Shown here: one piece after another, positions 26,094 to 34,160 of the stretch
Layout of the letters: every line of letters begins with the position of its first letter
How positions within the stretch are numbered: the stretch's first letter is position 1
Assembly (NCBI GenBank): GCA_947503175.1
Contig: CANNCO010000001.1
Location: 1,302,001 to 1,366,000 of the forward strand
DNA: 64,000 nt
Source of the DNA: an uncultured Paracoccaceae bacterium
Lineage (GTDB): Bacteria; Pseudomonadota; Alphaproteobacteria; Rhodobacterales; Rhodobacteraceae
Direction: 5' to 3'
Position numbers and translations under genes: made by a program
The notes under the pieces: generated by a model
The model's input: only the letters and a program-made list of their open reading frames with translations
What the model was told of the DNA's origin: nothing
The model's database searches: none

Positions 26094-27911
26094 ATGCCGC
26101 TGTCCCTGCCCCGCCCCGTTTTCGATGCGAACGCCACCCAGAAGACCGATTTCGGCGACCTGCCGAACTGGGACCTGACCGATCTCTACCCCGCACCCGA
26201 TGCGCCCGAGATCAAGCGCGATATGGACTGGCTCGAAGCCGAATGTGCGGCCTTTGCAAAGGACTATCAGGGCAAGCTTGCCGATCTCGATCCGAAAGCG
26301 ATGCACACCTGCATCCTGCGCAACGAAAAGATCAGCAGCATTGCGGGACGGATCATGTCCTATGCGGGCCTGCGCTATTACCAGAACACGACAGACCCCG
26401 AACGGGCCAAGTTCATGTCCGACTGCCAGGACAAGATCACGGGCTACACGACACCGCTTGTCTTTTTCACACTAGAATTCAATGCGATAGAGGACGAAGC
26501 TTACAAGAGCCTCTTTGCCGATCCCGACATCGCCCGCTACAAACCCTATTTCGACCGTGTCCGCGCAATGAAGCCCTACCAGCTTTCGGACGAGTTGGAA
26601 CGCTTCCTCCATGACCAATCCGTCGTCGGCGCCACCGCGTGGAACAAGCTCTTCGATGAAACCATCGCCGGTCTCGCCTTCACCATCGACGGCGAGGAAC
26701 AGGGGATCGAAGCGACCCTGAACCTCCTGACCGACCACGACCGCGCCACCCGTGAAAAGGGCGCGCGCGAACTCGTCCGTGTCTTCGGCGAAAACACCCC
26801 GCTCTTCGCCCGCGTCCACAACACGCTCGCGAAAGAGAAAGAGATCGAGGATCGCTGGCGCGGCATGCCCACGCCGCAGACCGGGCGGCACCTGTCCAAC
26901 CATGTCGAACCCGAAGTGGTTGAGGCGCTACGGAACGCCGTCGTCGCGGCCTACCCGCGCCTTTCGCACCGCTATTACGAACTGAAACGCAAATGGCTGG
27001 GCCTCGACACTCTTGAGGTTTGGGACCGCAACGCCCCCCTGCCGATGGAAGACAAAAGCACCGTCAGCTGGGACACGGCGACCAAGATGGTGCTCGACGC
27101 CTATTCCGGCTTCGCGCCCGAGATGGCCGAACTGGCCGAACCGTTCTTCCACAAGGGCTGGATCGATGCGGGCGTGAAACCCGGAAAGGCGCCCGGCGCC
27201 TTCGCCCATCCCACCGTCACCGATGTCCACCCCTACGTCATGCTGAACTACCTCGGCAAGCCGCGCGATGTGATGACACTGGCGCACGAGTTAGGCCATG
27301 GGGTTCATCAGGTCCTGGCCGCAGATCAGGGTGAACTTCTCTCCTCAACCCCTTTGACTCTCGCAGAAACCGCCTCTGTCTTCGGAGAAATGCTGACCTT
27401 CCGGAAACTCCTTGCCGAAGCCAAGGACGACGCCCAGCGCAAGGTAATGCTCGCCGGCAAGGTCGAGGACATGATCAACACCGTGGTCCGCCAGATCGCG
27501 TTCTACGACTTCGAATGCAAGCTCCACGATGCCCGCCGCAATGGCGAACTGACCCCCGATGACATCAACGCCCTGTGGATGAGCGTTCAGGGCGAAAGCC
27601 TCGGCCCCGCCTTCACCTTCATGGAAGGGTATGAGACGTTCTGGGCCTACATCCCGCACTTCGTCCACTCGCCCTTCTACGTCTACGCCTACGCTTTCGG
27701 CGACGGCCTCGTGAACGCGCTTTACGCCGTCTACGAAGAAGGCACACCGGGGTTCCAGGAGAAGTACTTCGAGATGCTCAAGGCCGGCGGCTCAAAACAC
27801 CACAAGGAACTTCTCGCCCCCTTCGGCCTCGACGCCTCCGACCCGAAATTCTGGGACAAGGGCCTGTCGATGATCGAAGGCTTCATCGACGAGCTGGAGG
27901 CCCTGAGCTAG
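26094..27911 (+). CDS. pepF: M3-family oligoendopeptidase F
   Basis: The 605-residue protein is a zinc metallopeptidase of family M3B. It shows the N-terminal NWDLTDLYPAPDAPEIKRD start typical of PepF, the zinc site HELGHGVHQ near residue 398 with the downstream Glu in LAETASVFGEML, and the C-terminal substrate region AYAFGDGLVNALYAVYEEG. PepF cleaves 7-17-residue peptides in the cytoplasm. An AGGAG site lies six bases before the ATG. The gene is free-standing, and the region downstream drops in GC content. Confidence 0.93.
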   Translation: MPLSLPRPVFDANATQKTDFGDLPNWDLTDLYPAPDAPEIKRDMDWLEAECAAFAKDYQGKLADLDPKAMHTCILRNEKISSIAGRIMSYAGLRYYQNTTDPERAKFMSDCQDKITGYTTPLVFFTLEFNAIEDEAYKSLFADPDIARYKPYFDRVRAMKPYQLSDELERFLHDQSVVGATAWNKLFDETIAGLAFTIDGEEQGIEATLNLLTDHDRATREKGARELVRVFGENTPLFARVHNTLAKEKEIEDRWRGMPTPQTGRHLSNHVEPEVVEALRNAVVAAYPRLSHRYYELKRKWLGLDTLEVWDRNAPLPMEDKSTVSWDTATKMVLDAYSGFAPEMAELAEPFFHKGWIDAGVKPGKAPGAFAHPTVTDVHPYVMLNYLGKPRDVMTLAHELGHGVHQVLAADQGELLSSTPLTLAETASVFGEMLTFRKLLAEAKDDAQRKVMLAGKVEDMINTVVRQIAFYDFECKLHDARRNGELTPDDINALWMSVQGESLGPAFTFMEGYETFWAYIPHFVHSPFYVYAYAFGDGLVNALYAVYEEGTPGFQEKYFEMLKAGGSKHHKELLAPFGLDASDPKFWDKGLSMIEGFIDELEALS

Positions 27912-28133
27912 CGCACGCTAACGTTTGCCTCAAGCGCGGCAAAGCTGTGGCGTCCTACAGATCACGTAGACTATTCTCTCGGTCGACTTGAGGCGCCGCA
28001 GACTCTCTACAATCGTGAAAGGGTTCAAAGGCGGCTGACGGCCCGCTAAACAAAGCAGTCACCCGTTCTCGGAACGATTCAAAGCTACCCTGGCTGTGTG
28101 TTTCTAAAGCAGCCTTACGGTTGGTCGCTGCCT
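27912..28133. other. Gene-free AT-richer spacer after pepF
   Basis: These 222 bases hold no convincing gene, terminator or RNA. Base composition is visibly less GC-rich than on either side and matches the following glycosyltransferase remnant, suggesting both came in together. In the minus direction the spacer is simply the 3' flank of that pseudogene. Confidence 0.4.
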
Positions 28134-29006
28134 CTACGGCCTTTGCAAGTAGCGGAACGCCTTTAGCATATCGGGAGCGCTGGCGACAAAACGCAAACGC
28201 CCTGCGGACCGGCTAACGTCGGCATCTTCTGTCACCCGATGTGCCTGAACAATTTCGGAGGTAGATATCGGCTCTCCCAGCTGTTTTTCCAGTTCGGGTG
28301 CCAGATTCTTCAAAATAGTCTCTTTGGCATTGGAATGCTTGTCAGGAGTCGCGGAGCTAAGGCCCGTTCCCCACCGAATATAGAGAGTACCGACCACACC
28401 TGACGGAACCCATTCAACACCGAGGACCGCCAGTCGTAGATTGAACTCCCAGTCTTCGTAAAGCGGCGTATCATGGCAAAAGCCACCCGCCCGAAGAAAC
28501 AGCTCTTTTGACAACAGCATATCCCTCGGATCCGAGTAGCGCCTCTCGATCAGATTCCTCGCGACAGTTTTTGTATCCGAGGGCAGCCCCGGAGCCGGGT
28601 CAAGAACCCGTGTACTCCGAAGCTTTGCCGGCTTGACCATCGCGACCAGTGACTATGCAACTCTGTCCTTATGACCATCTATCGCGCGCCATTCTGCGGC
28701 TATCTTGCGAGGACCGATTAGGTCGTCTCCATCCAAGTGTGTCACGAATGGTGACGCCGCATCTCTGATCGCAAGATCGCGATTGGCGGCGATGCCGAGG
28801 TTCCACTCGCGGAGAACTGGCCGGACAATCGGGTTCTCTCTGGCGAGACCCAAGATGGCCTCGCGCGAACCGTCCTGCGAGCAATCATCCGCTACGATGA
28901 CTTCCGTAACGCCAGGCACCTGGTCCAAAACCGATCGCGCGGCAGATAAAATCGTCTTTTTATTGTTATAACAGCTAATTACAACACTTATTGGCAGTCT
29001 CGGCAT
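28134..29006 (-). pseudogene. Family-2 glycosyltransferase interrupted by an in-frame amber codon
   Basis: One minus-strand frame encodes a GT2-type glycosyltransferase of about 290 codons. It has ISVVISCYNNKKTILSAARS, EVIVADDCSQDGS, NLGIAANRDLA and the metal-binding THLDGDD, then AGGFCHDTPLYEDWEFNLRL in the acceptor half. A single TAG at 28653-28655 (codon 118) splits it, with the same frame resuming directly (an ATG follows at 28640). A CAG-to-TAG change would explain it. Codon use and GC content are lower than in neighbouring genes, suggesting transfer. It could be a true pseudogene, a sequencing error or a readthrough case. Confidence 0.8.
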
Positions 29007-29149
29007 TTCCGTTTCCCTGATGGTCGGGCGCGTATGGTATGCCAGCTCTTGAGATAATCGAAGAAAAAGTGCTCCCCGATCCGGTAGTCAAACAGGTTGC
29101 CGGAGTTTTGTAATTCTATTCCTCTTAGAAGGTGCGTAGTGCCGCACAC
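28988..29149 (-). CDS. Short frame upstream of the glycosyltransferase, possible gene remnant
   Basis: A 53-codon minus-strand frame starts with GTG, four bases after AAGGA, and overlaps the glycosyltransferase start by 19 bases. Its composition is convincingly protein-like (NSGNLFDYRIGEHFFFDYL), with many aromatic residues, yet it matches no family I know. It may be the decayed end of another surface-polysaccharide gene in the same islet or a real small leader gene. A TAA directly precedes the GTG, so any longer ancestor is already broken. Confidence 0.3.
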   Translation of the reverse strand: MCGTTHLLRGIELQNSGNLFDYRIGEHFFFDYLKSWHTIRARPSGKRKCRDCQ

Positions 29150-29198
29150 TTAATCCTTGGCGCTATGGACTCTAAGCGAGTGTTGCGGGCCACTGATC

Positions 29199-29516
29199 CT
29201 ACTCCCACGGCGTCCACGGCCACGGCTTTTCCTCGCTTGCCATCGCCTGATACCGCGCGGCCTTCGCGATCCACGTTCCCAGATCGATCCCGAAATCTGC
29301 GATCCGCGCATTTGGTTCATTCTGATTGATCAGCGTCAGCAGGAACTGCACGACCGTGATCAGCGTCAGGATGGTCTGCGCAAAGCTCAGCATGATCGCG
29401 ATCAGGATCATGTGGATCAATCGCGACCACATGTTTTCCTCGATCTTTTTCGGCAGGCGCGGCTCGGCCTCCGGAAGGTCCGGCATCACATCGTCGAATT
29501 CATTCGGGTTGGCCAT
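29199..29516 (-). CDS. DUF4389-type membrane protein
   Basis: The 105-residue protein has a short acidic N-terminus, a RLPKKIEENMWSRLIHMILIA entry into the membrane, one or two hydrophobic helices (about 38-70) and a cytoplasmic tail. This is the pattern of DUF4389 proteins, whose function is unknown. AGGAGG five bases before the ATG fixes the start at 29516; the longer frame up to 29567 has no site. It lies alone between the AT-rich islet and a structured RNA region. Confidence 0.65.
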   Translation of the reverse strand: MANPNEFDDVMPDLPEAEPRLPKKIEENMWSRLIHMILIAIMLSFAQTILTLITVVQFLLTLINQNEPNARIADFGIDLGTWIAKAARYQAMASEEKPWPWTPWE

Positions 29517-29616
29517 GAACGCCTCCTTCTGAGTCTTGGTCAGTCTACCGCGATTCCCGCCCCGCATTGAACCTCTAACACAGCCGCGGGCGCGGGCATT
29601 GGCCCGATATCGCCGC

Positions 29617-29645
29617 TTGCCCCCGGCGCATCTAACACCTACATC
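29617..29645 (+). promoter_or_regulatory. Sigma-70-type promoter for the structured RNA
   Basis: TTGCCC (29617-29622) and TACATC (29640-29645) are separated by exactly 17 bp, with a C before the -35 as is common in alphaproteobacteria. Transcription would start a few bases downstream, at or just inside the 5' strand of the long closing stem. No comparable element is visible for the opposite strand. Confidence 0.45.
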
Positions 29646-29647
29646 GC

Positions 29648-29820
29648 GGGTGTGGCGGGTTCTGCCCCTCTCGTGCGCGGTACAATTCCAGTGGCCTTAA
29701 GCAAATCCGAGGGAGCTGGCTCTGTCCGGATCCTGGTCCGATTACCTGGCGCCCACCTGTCTATACAGGTCCTCGGGAATTCAATCCCGACACGGACCGG
29801 GCGGTCCCGTCACACCCTTC
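29648..29820 (+). ncRNA. ssrS: Probable 6S RNA (structured non-coding RNA)
   Basis: The gap 29517-29838 has no gene but contains a 170-nt segment whose ends form a 12-bp closing stem (29648-29659 with 29806-29817, one G-U pair). Inside are a second long-range stem CCTGGTCCG / CGGACCGGG (29732-29740, 29793-29801) and two hairpins, ACCTGT-CTAT-ACAGGT (29755-29770) and TCGGGA/TCCCGA (29773-29790). Length, paired ends, an open 5' side and a promoter placed at the 5' end fit alphaproteobacterial 6S RNA, which binds the sigma-70 holoenzyme. I am fairly sure it is a structured RNA, less sure of the family. Confidence 0.5.
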
Positions 29821-29838
29821 CCGGTCTATCTAGGGGGC

Positions 29839-30774
29839 CTAATACCCCCGCGCCCGGTCTACAAACCCCTCCGGCTGTTCGCCGTTCCGGTCCGCCGCAA
29901 TCGCCCGCATAATCGCGCGCACGACGCCATCGTTCATCGCCGCACTGCCCGCATCCGGCGTCACCATGATCTTCGGATGGGTCCAGAACGGATGATCCTG
30001 CGGCAATGGCTCGGTCGCGAACACATCCAGCGCCGCCGCGGCCGGACGCCCCGCATCAAGGGCCGGTATCATATCCGCCTCGACCAGATGCGCGCCCCGT
30101 GCCAACTGCACCAACAGCGCGTCGTCCCGCATCTTCGCAAACAACTCTGCATTCAGAATGGCCGTCGTCGCCTCGGTCAGGGGCAGCACGTTCACCAGAA
30201 CCCGCGCCTCGCGCACCAAAGCATCGAACGCATCTTCGCCGGACATCACCTCAACCCCGTCCTCGACCCGCGCCCGCGATGCCCAGGCCTGCACCGGATA
30301 GCCCAGAACCCGCGCCGCCCGACCGATCGCCGCGCCCATCTTGCCATAGCCCAGAATACCGACGGTAACCGCCGCATTCGGCGTCCAGTCGTTTTCGACC
30401 CAACGCTTCGCCGCCTGATCGGCGGGATAGCGGAACATCCCCCGATGCCAGCCGGTGACGTAATGTATCGCGAAAGCCGCCATCATCTCGGCCTGGCCCG
30501 GATCGGTCATCCGGTTGATCACGACGCCCTCGGGAAGCGCGGGATGCCGCATCAGCGCATCCACACCCGCCCCCCAGGAACAGAGCATCCGCAGGTTCGG
30601 AAATGGCTTGAAGTCATCGGGTCCCGGCGCATGAACAAGCGCGTATTCAATCGCCCCCGGGTCGCCGACCTCATCAGGCCGCAAAAGCCGGAGCTCCGGC
30701 GCATCCCGGGCGAAATCCTTTTCGAAATACGCCTTCAGATCATGCCCGGGGCTCAGACAGACAATGTCTGTCAT
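29839..30774 (-). CDS. GhrA-like D-2-hydroxyacid dehydrogenase, catalytic His replaced
   Basis: The 311-residue protein resembles glyoxylate/hydroxypyruvate reductase A: NAD(P)-binding VGILGYGKMGAAIGRAARVLG near residue 138, the catalytic Arg in LLVQLARGAHLVE and the Glu in LDVFATEPLPQDHPFW. Where the family has the catalytic His in a T-P-H context, this one reads VTPDAGSAA, with Asp in its place. That could abolish or change reductase activity. The start overlaps the upstream membrane-protein gene by four bases. Substrate is not predictable. Confidence 0.75.
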   Translation of the reverse strand: MTDIVCLSPGHDLKAYFEKDFARDAPELRLLRPDEVGDPGAIEYALVHAPGPDDFKPFPNLRMLCSWGAGVDALMRHPALPEGVVINRMTDPGQAEMMAAFAIHYVTGWHRGMFRYPADQAAKRWVENDWTPNAAVTVGILGYGKMGAAIGRAARVLGYPVQAWASRARVEDGVEVMSGEDAFDALVREARVLVNVLPLTEATTAILNAELFAKMRDDALLVQLARGAHLVEADMIPALDAGRPAAAALDVFATEPLPQDHPFWTHPKIMVTPDAGSAAMNDGVVRAIMRAIAADRNGEQPEGFVDRARGY

Positions 30775-31085
30775 ACGCGCCGGTCTTCAACCTTCACCGG
30801 AATTGCGGAATGATCCAGAACAGGCTCGGGCGCGCGGCGACCGCCATCGGAGTCCTTATCCTCCGGTTCCGCAAGGTTCATCACCGCGATCCCGAACTGG
30901 ACTCCCGAAAACACGATCCCGTTGAACATCACCAGCAGGAACACTGCCAGATAGCCGCCCTCGGTATGGGTCACCAGATGACGCAGCCCGACCACGTCGA
31001 ACCACAACAGAAGCGCAACAAAGACCGCCGCGATCACGAAGCCGATGATCGTATGGCGAATGTAAAGCGAAATGAGCTTGGGCAT
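30771..31085 (-). CDS. Small two-helix membrane protein, hypothetical
   Basis: The 104-residue protein has two membrane helices (about 10-32, HTIIGFVIAAVFVALLLWF, and 43-68, LAVFLLVMFNGIVFSGVQFG) and an acidic, disordered cytoplasmic tail (EPEDKDSDGGRRAPEP). An RBS-like AAGGAGG precedes the ATG. It is translationally coupled to the GhrA-like gene by a four-base overlap. No family name is recognised, and the coupling gives no clear functional hint. Confidence 0.6.
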   Translation of the reverse strand: MPKLISLYIRHTIIGFVIAAVFVALLLWFDVVGLRHLVTHTEGGYLAVFLLVMFNGIVFSGVQFGIAVMNLAEPEDKDSDGGRRAPEPVLDHSAIPVKVEDRRV

Positions 31086-31152
31086 GACATGCCTCCTTTG
31101 GCGGTAGAACTAGCGCGTCAGACGCTGCAGCAAAACCCGGTTCGCGACTCTT

Positions 31153-31806
31153 TCAGCGCCCGTTCCGCTTCCTGTCGCCGAACTTCCGGAAGCTTTCACG
31201 GTTCAGATGCAGAAACTCGTCGATCATCCCCGAAAGCCCGCCCACTTCGCGCCCTTTCAGAAACAGAAAACCCACCGTGGCCCCGATGGACGCCCCTATC
31301 GCATCCACGATAAGGTCCCCCATCGTATCGTCCAGACCCGATTTCTGCATGTTCATCCCGAAAAACTGATCCATCGCGTATTCGAAGATCTCCCATCCCG
31401 TTCCAATCGTCACCGCAAAACAGAAGGCCACAAAGGCCACGGCGATGGGTGGCGCCGCATAGCGGTCGCCTTCGAAAAGGTAGAAGACGAACAGGAAACC
31501 GATCAGGCCGAAACCGATCGCGGACCCGCCATGCAAGAGGATGTCCCACCACCAGTATCTTTCATAGAAGTCATACACTTCTCCCAGAAAGAGCGTGCAG
31601 AATACGAAAATCGAGATCGCGCCCAGAAAACTGTTCGGCAGGCGGATCTGAAAGCGCGACACGAAAATCGTGGGCAGAAGCGTCAGAAAAAGCGCCGAAA
31701 TCACAACGAAAAGCACAGACCACCGCTGTGTCGCAGCCGCAAAGATCGCGTCCCCGACAAGGACCAGCCAGATGGCCCACGTGACATATGGTTGCTGCCG
31801 CAACAT
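31153..31806 (-). CDS. YjdF/DUF2238-family membrane protein
   Basis: The 217-residue protein has about five membrane helices and the DUF2238 hallmarks WWWDILLHGGSAIGFGLIGF, GTGWEIFEYAMDQFFGMNMQ and LDDTMGDLIVDAIGASIGA. These include conserved His, Glu and Asp residues in or near the membrane that look like metal ligands or an active site. The family function is unknown. It is probably the first gene of its strand group, 67 bp upstream of the small membrane protein, and is divergent from an EEP-family gene. Confidence 0.75.
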   Translation of the reverse strand: MLRQQPYVTWAIWLVLVGDAIFAAATQRWSVLFVVISALFLTLLPTIFVSRFQIRLPNSFLGAISIFVFCTLFLGEVYDFYERYWWWDILLHGGSAIGFGLIGFLFVFYLFEGDRYAAPPIAVAFVAFCFAVTIGTGWEIFEYAMDQFFGMNMQKSGLDDTMGDLIVDAIGASIGATVGFLFLKGREVGGLSGMIDEFLHLNRESFRKFGDRKRNGR

Positions 31807-31870
31807 GCCCCAAAGTTAGGAACTCTCCGCCCCGATTGCCAGAGCAGGCCCTGGACCCCATATCTGTCCC

Positions 31871-32617
31871 ATGAATGATTTTCGCGTGGCGACATGGAAC
31901 ATCCGCAAGGCGATCGGCGTCGACAGACGCCGCGACCCAGGCCGCATCCTACGTGGCATCACCGATCTCAGGGCCGACATCCTTGCCCTGCAAGAGGCTG
32001 ACAGGCGGCTTGGCGATCGCCCCGCCGCCCTTCCCCCCGACCGCATCCATGCGGAAACGGGGATGACACCCGTTACCGCCGATAACGGCCGGTCTCTCGG
32101 CTGGCACGGCAATGCGATCCTCATTTCCGACCGGGTCGTGCCGGGCACCATCACCCGGATCGACCTGCCGGGCCTCGAACCGCGCGGCGCCCTCATGGCG
32201 GAGTTGACCCACAACGGCAATCCATTGCGCCTCGTCGCCACCCATCTGGGCCTGACCCGGCGGCATCGACGCGAACAGCTTGCCGCCATGACCCGGTTTC
32301 TCGACAGCCATCAGGACCGACCGACCCTGATTCTGGGCGATTTCAACGAATGGCATGACAGTCGCGGGCTCGAAGCCCTGACGCCGGAGTTTACCATCCA
32401 TGCGCCGGGAAAAAGCTACCATGCCGCCCGCCCCATCGTCCCGCTCGATCGGATCGCCGCCGACCCCCGCTTTTCGCTCAGGGATGCGGGCGTTCTGGAA
32501 ACCGCGCTCACCCGCCGCGCCTCCGATCACCTGCCGGTCTGGGCCGATTTCACCCTGAATGCCGGAGGCGCGAAAACGGGGACTGACGCCGGTCACCTCC
32601 AAACGCACGACACCTGA
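31871..32617 (+). CDS. Endonuclease/exonuclease/phosphatase (EEP)-family protein
   Basis: The 248-residue protein carries the EEP fold signatures: ATWNIRKAIG (Asn), LALQEADRR (metal-binding Glu), ATHLGLTRRHRREQL (His), LILGDFNEWHD (Asp/Asn) and the final ASDHLPVWADF (catalytic His). Members include nucleases, phospholipases and sphingomyelinases; without a signal peptide this one is probably cytoplasmic. The stop overlaps the start of a P-loop NTPase gene (TGATG), so the two are co-translated. Substrate unknown. Confidence 0.8.
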   Translation: MNDFRVATWNIRKAIGVDRRRDPGRILRGITDLRADILALQEADRRLGDRPAALPPDRIHAETGMTPVTADNGRSLGWHGNAILISDRVVPGTITRIDLPGLEPRGALMAELTHNGNPLRLVATHLGLTRRHRREQLAAMTRFLDSHQDRPTLILGDFNEWHDSRGLEALTPEFTIHAPGKSYHAARPIVPLDRIAADPRFSLRDAGVLETALTRRASDHLPVWADFTLNAGGAKTGTDAGHLQTHDT

Positions 32618-33144
32618 TGGCCAACCTCATCCTGATCACCGGCTGCTCCGGCGGCGGGAAATCCACGCTCCTCGCTGAACTGGCCCGGCGCGGGCACCAT
32701 ATCGTCATGGAACCGGGCCGAAGGCTCGTTCAGGCCAGTCTAAAAGGCATGCCCGAGCCGACCCCGTGGGACGCACCCGCCGGTTTCGCCAGACGTGCCC
32801 TCGAACTCGCTCTCGAAGACATAAAGGCGGCCAGAGATCTCGACGGTCCGGTTTTCTTCGACCGCGGCGTGGTGGATGCGGCCATCGCCCTCGAACACAG
32901 CGACGGCACCCCTGCCGCCGAAACGCTCGGACCCGCCCGGCATTACGAAAACCCGGTGTTTCTCGCGCCGCCCTGGCGTGATCTCTTCCGGAACGATGCC
33001 GAACGCCGGCACGGGTTCGAGGCCGCCAGCGACGAGTATGAGAGAATCCAAGATGCGCTTCCGGGATTGGGCTACAGGGTGCAGAACCTGCCGAAATCGG
33101 CCGTTGCCGACCGCGCCGATCTCATTCTAGGCATGGTGACCTAG
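32617..33144 (+). CDS. P-loop AAA-family ATPase/kinase-like protein
   Basis: The 175-residue protein opens with a Walker A motif LILITGCSGGGKSTLLAELA and then resembles the small AAA_28-type NTPases (HHIVMEPGRRLVQ, VFFDRGVVDAAIALEH). The D-R-G-V-V-D segment is reminiscent of kinases of nucleosides or cofactors. It is coupled to the upstream EEP gene by a one-base overlap and ends three bases before convergent nusB. A kinase role paired with a phosphatase-like EEP protein is a speculation. Confidence 0.7.
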   Translation: MANLILITGCSGGGKSTLLAELARRGHHIVMEPGRRLVQASLKGMPEPTPWDAPAGFARRALELALEDIKAARDLDGPVFFDRGVVDAAIALEHSDGTPAAETLGPARHYENPVFLAPPWRDLFRNDAERRHGFEAASDEYERIQDALPGLGYRVQNLPKSAVADRADLILGMVT

Positions 33145-33147
33145 GCC

Positions 33148-33606
33148 TCAGACAAACGCCTCGGGCTTTGCCTCGCGCGCCATGTGATCCAAGACGGCAT
33201 TCACGAATTTCGGCTCGCGACCTTCGGGAAAGAACGCCTTCGCGATATCCACGAACTCGCTGATCGCCACCTTGGGCGGCGCATCCCCATGGGTCAGTTC
33301 CGCCCCCGCGACCCGGAACAGGGCGCGTATCGTCGGGTCGATCCGGTCGATCGGCCATTTCGCAACCAACGCCCGGTCGGTCATCTGGTCGATCTGCGCC
33401 TGATAGTTCACCGCGTCGCCCACCAACTGCCGGAACAGGTTCACATCGCCTTCGGCCAGCTCGTCGCCCTCATACCGTGCGCCGAACCGGTGATCCTCGA
33501 ACTCGCGGATCACCCCGTCGGCGGACTGGTCGGACTGCTCCATCTGGAACAGCGCCTGCACCGCGTAAAGCCGCGCGGCGGATTTCATCTGACGGCTGGG
33601 CTTCAT
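33148..33606 (-). CDS. nusB: Transcription antitermination factor NusB
   Basis: The 152-residue protein is NusB: RLYAVQALFQMEQSDQSADGVI at the N-terminus, DRALVAKWPIDRIDPTIRALFRVAGAEL and VAISEFVDIAKAFFPEGREPKFVNAVLD, the classic family end. NusB with NusE binds boxA RNA to support rRNA transcription. It overlaps ribH by four bases and is last in the ribBX-ribH-nusB operon, the common bacterial arrangement. Confidence 0.95.
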   Translation of the reverse strand: MKPSRQMKSAARLYAVQALFQMEQSDQSADGVIREFEDHRFGARYEGDELAEGDVNLFRQLVGDAVNYQAQIDQMTDRALVAKWPIDRIDPTIRALFRVAGAELTHGDAPPKVAISEFVDIAKAFFPEGREPKFVNAVLDHMAREAKPEAFV

Positions 33607-34160
33607 ACCGGAAAGGACTCCGGATCGTCGTCATCGTCATCGCCCTCGGCAACCTGATAGCTGCCGGGCACGAACCCCACATCCTTCCGCGTGGATTGCC
33701 AATTCCGGGCCAGTGCGATCAGGTGCAACGCTGCCTGCGCCGCCCCTCCGGCAGTGTCCAGCCGCTCGCTATCGGCGCGTTCCTCGGCCTGCTCCATGTT
33801 CTCGACCGTGATAATCCCGTTGCCGATGCACAAGCCCTGAAGCCCCAGCAGCATCAGCCCATGGGCGCTCTGTTCCACAACCACGTCGTAATGGCTGGTC
33901 CGCCCCCGGATCACGCAGCCAAGCGCCACGAATCCGTCGAAGTTGCTCAGCCGGTTGGCCAGCGTGATCGCCGTCGGAATCTCCAGCGATCCGGGCACTT
34001 CGATCGTCTCGTGCTTGGCCCCCGCCGCTTCCAGAACGCCACGCGCCGAGGCCAGCTGCGCTTCCGAAATCTTGGTGTAGTAAGGTGCGATCACCAGCGC
34101 GACCTTCACCGGATCGTCAAACTCCGGCAGCCCCAGGTCGTTATCCGAATGTCCCGCCAT
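33603..34160 (-). CDS. ribH: 6,7-dimethyl-8-ribityllumazine synthase
   Basis: The 185-residue enzyme condenses the pyrimidine and butanone phosphate intermediates in riboflavin synthesis. Signatures are VPGSLEIPTAI near residue 58, ALGCVIRGRTSHYDVV and a region preceding GNGIITVENMEQAEER. It is longer than the usual 155 or so residues owing to an acidic C-terminal tail (VAEGDDDDDDPESFPV). The start shares its first base with the last base of ribBX. Such tails occur in alphaproteobacterial homologues and might influence capsid assembly. Confidence 0.93.
   Translation of the reverse strand: MAGHSDNDLGLPEFDDPVKVALVIAPYYTKISEAQLASARGVLEAAGAKHETIEVPGSLEIPTAITLANRLSNFDGFVALGCVIRGRTSHYDVVVEQSAHGLMLLGLQGLCIGNGIITVENMEQAEERADSERLDTAGGAAQAALHLIALARNWQSTRKDVGFVPGSYQVAEGDDDDDDPESFPV

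Noticed and set aside
26010-26614. Continuation of the first amidohydrolase frame into the pepF region
   Set aside because: After the 19-bp duplication this frame is merely an out-of-frame shadow across pepF; no domain continues.
29773-29790. tRNA-like T-arm (a TTCAAT loop closed by a C/G stem)
   Set aside because: The loop length and stem do not fit a canonical T-arm, and no acceptor, D or anticodon arms surround it; it is better explained as one hairpin of the larger structured RNA.
29648-29820. SRP (4.5S) RNA on the minus strand, from a weak ACCAGGATCCGG resemblance
   Set aside because: The conserved GGAAGCAGC tetraloop region is absent and the 12-bp terminal stem with a plus-strand promoter fits another RNA better.
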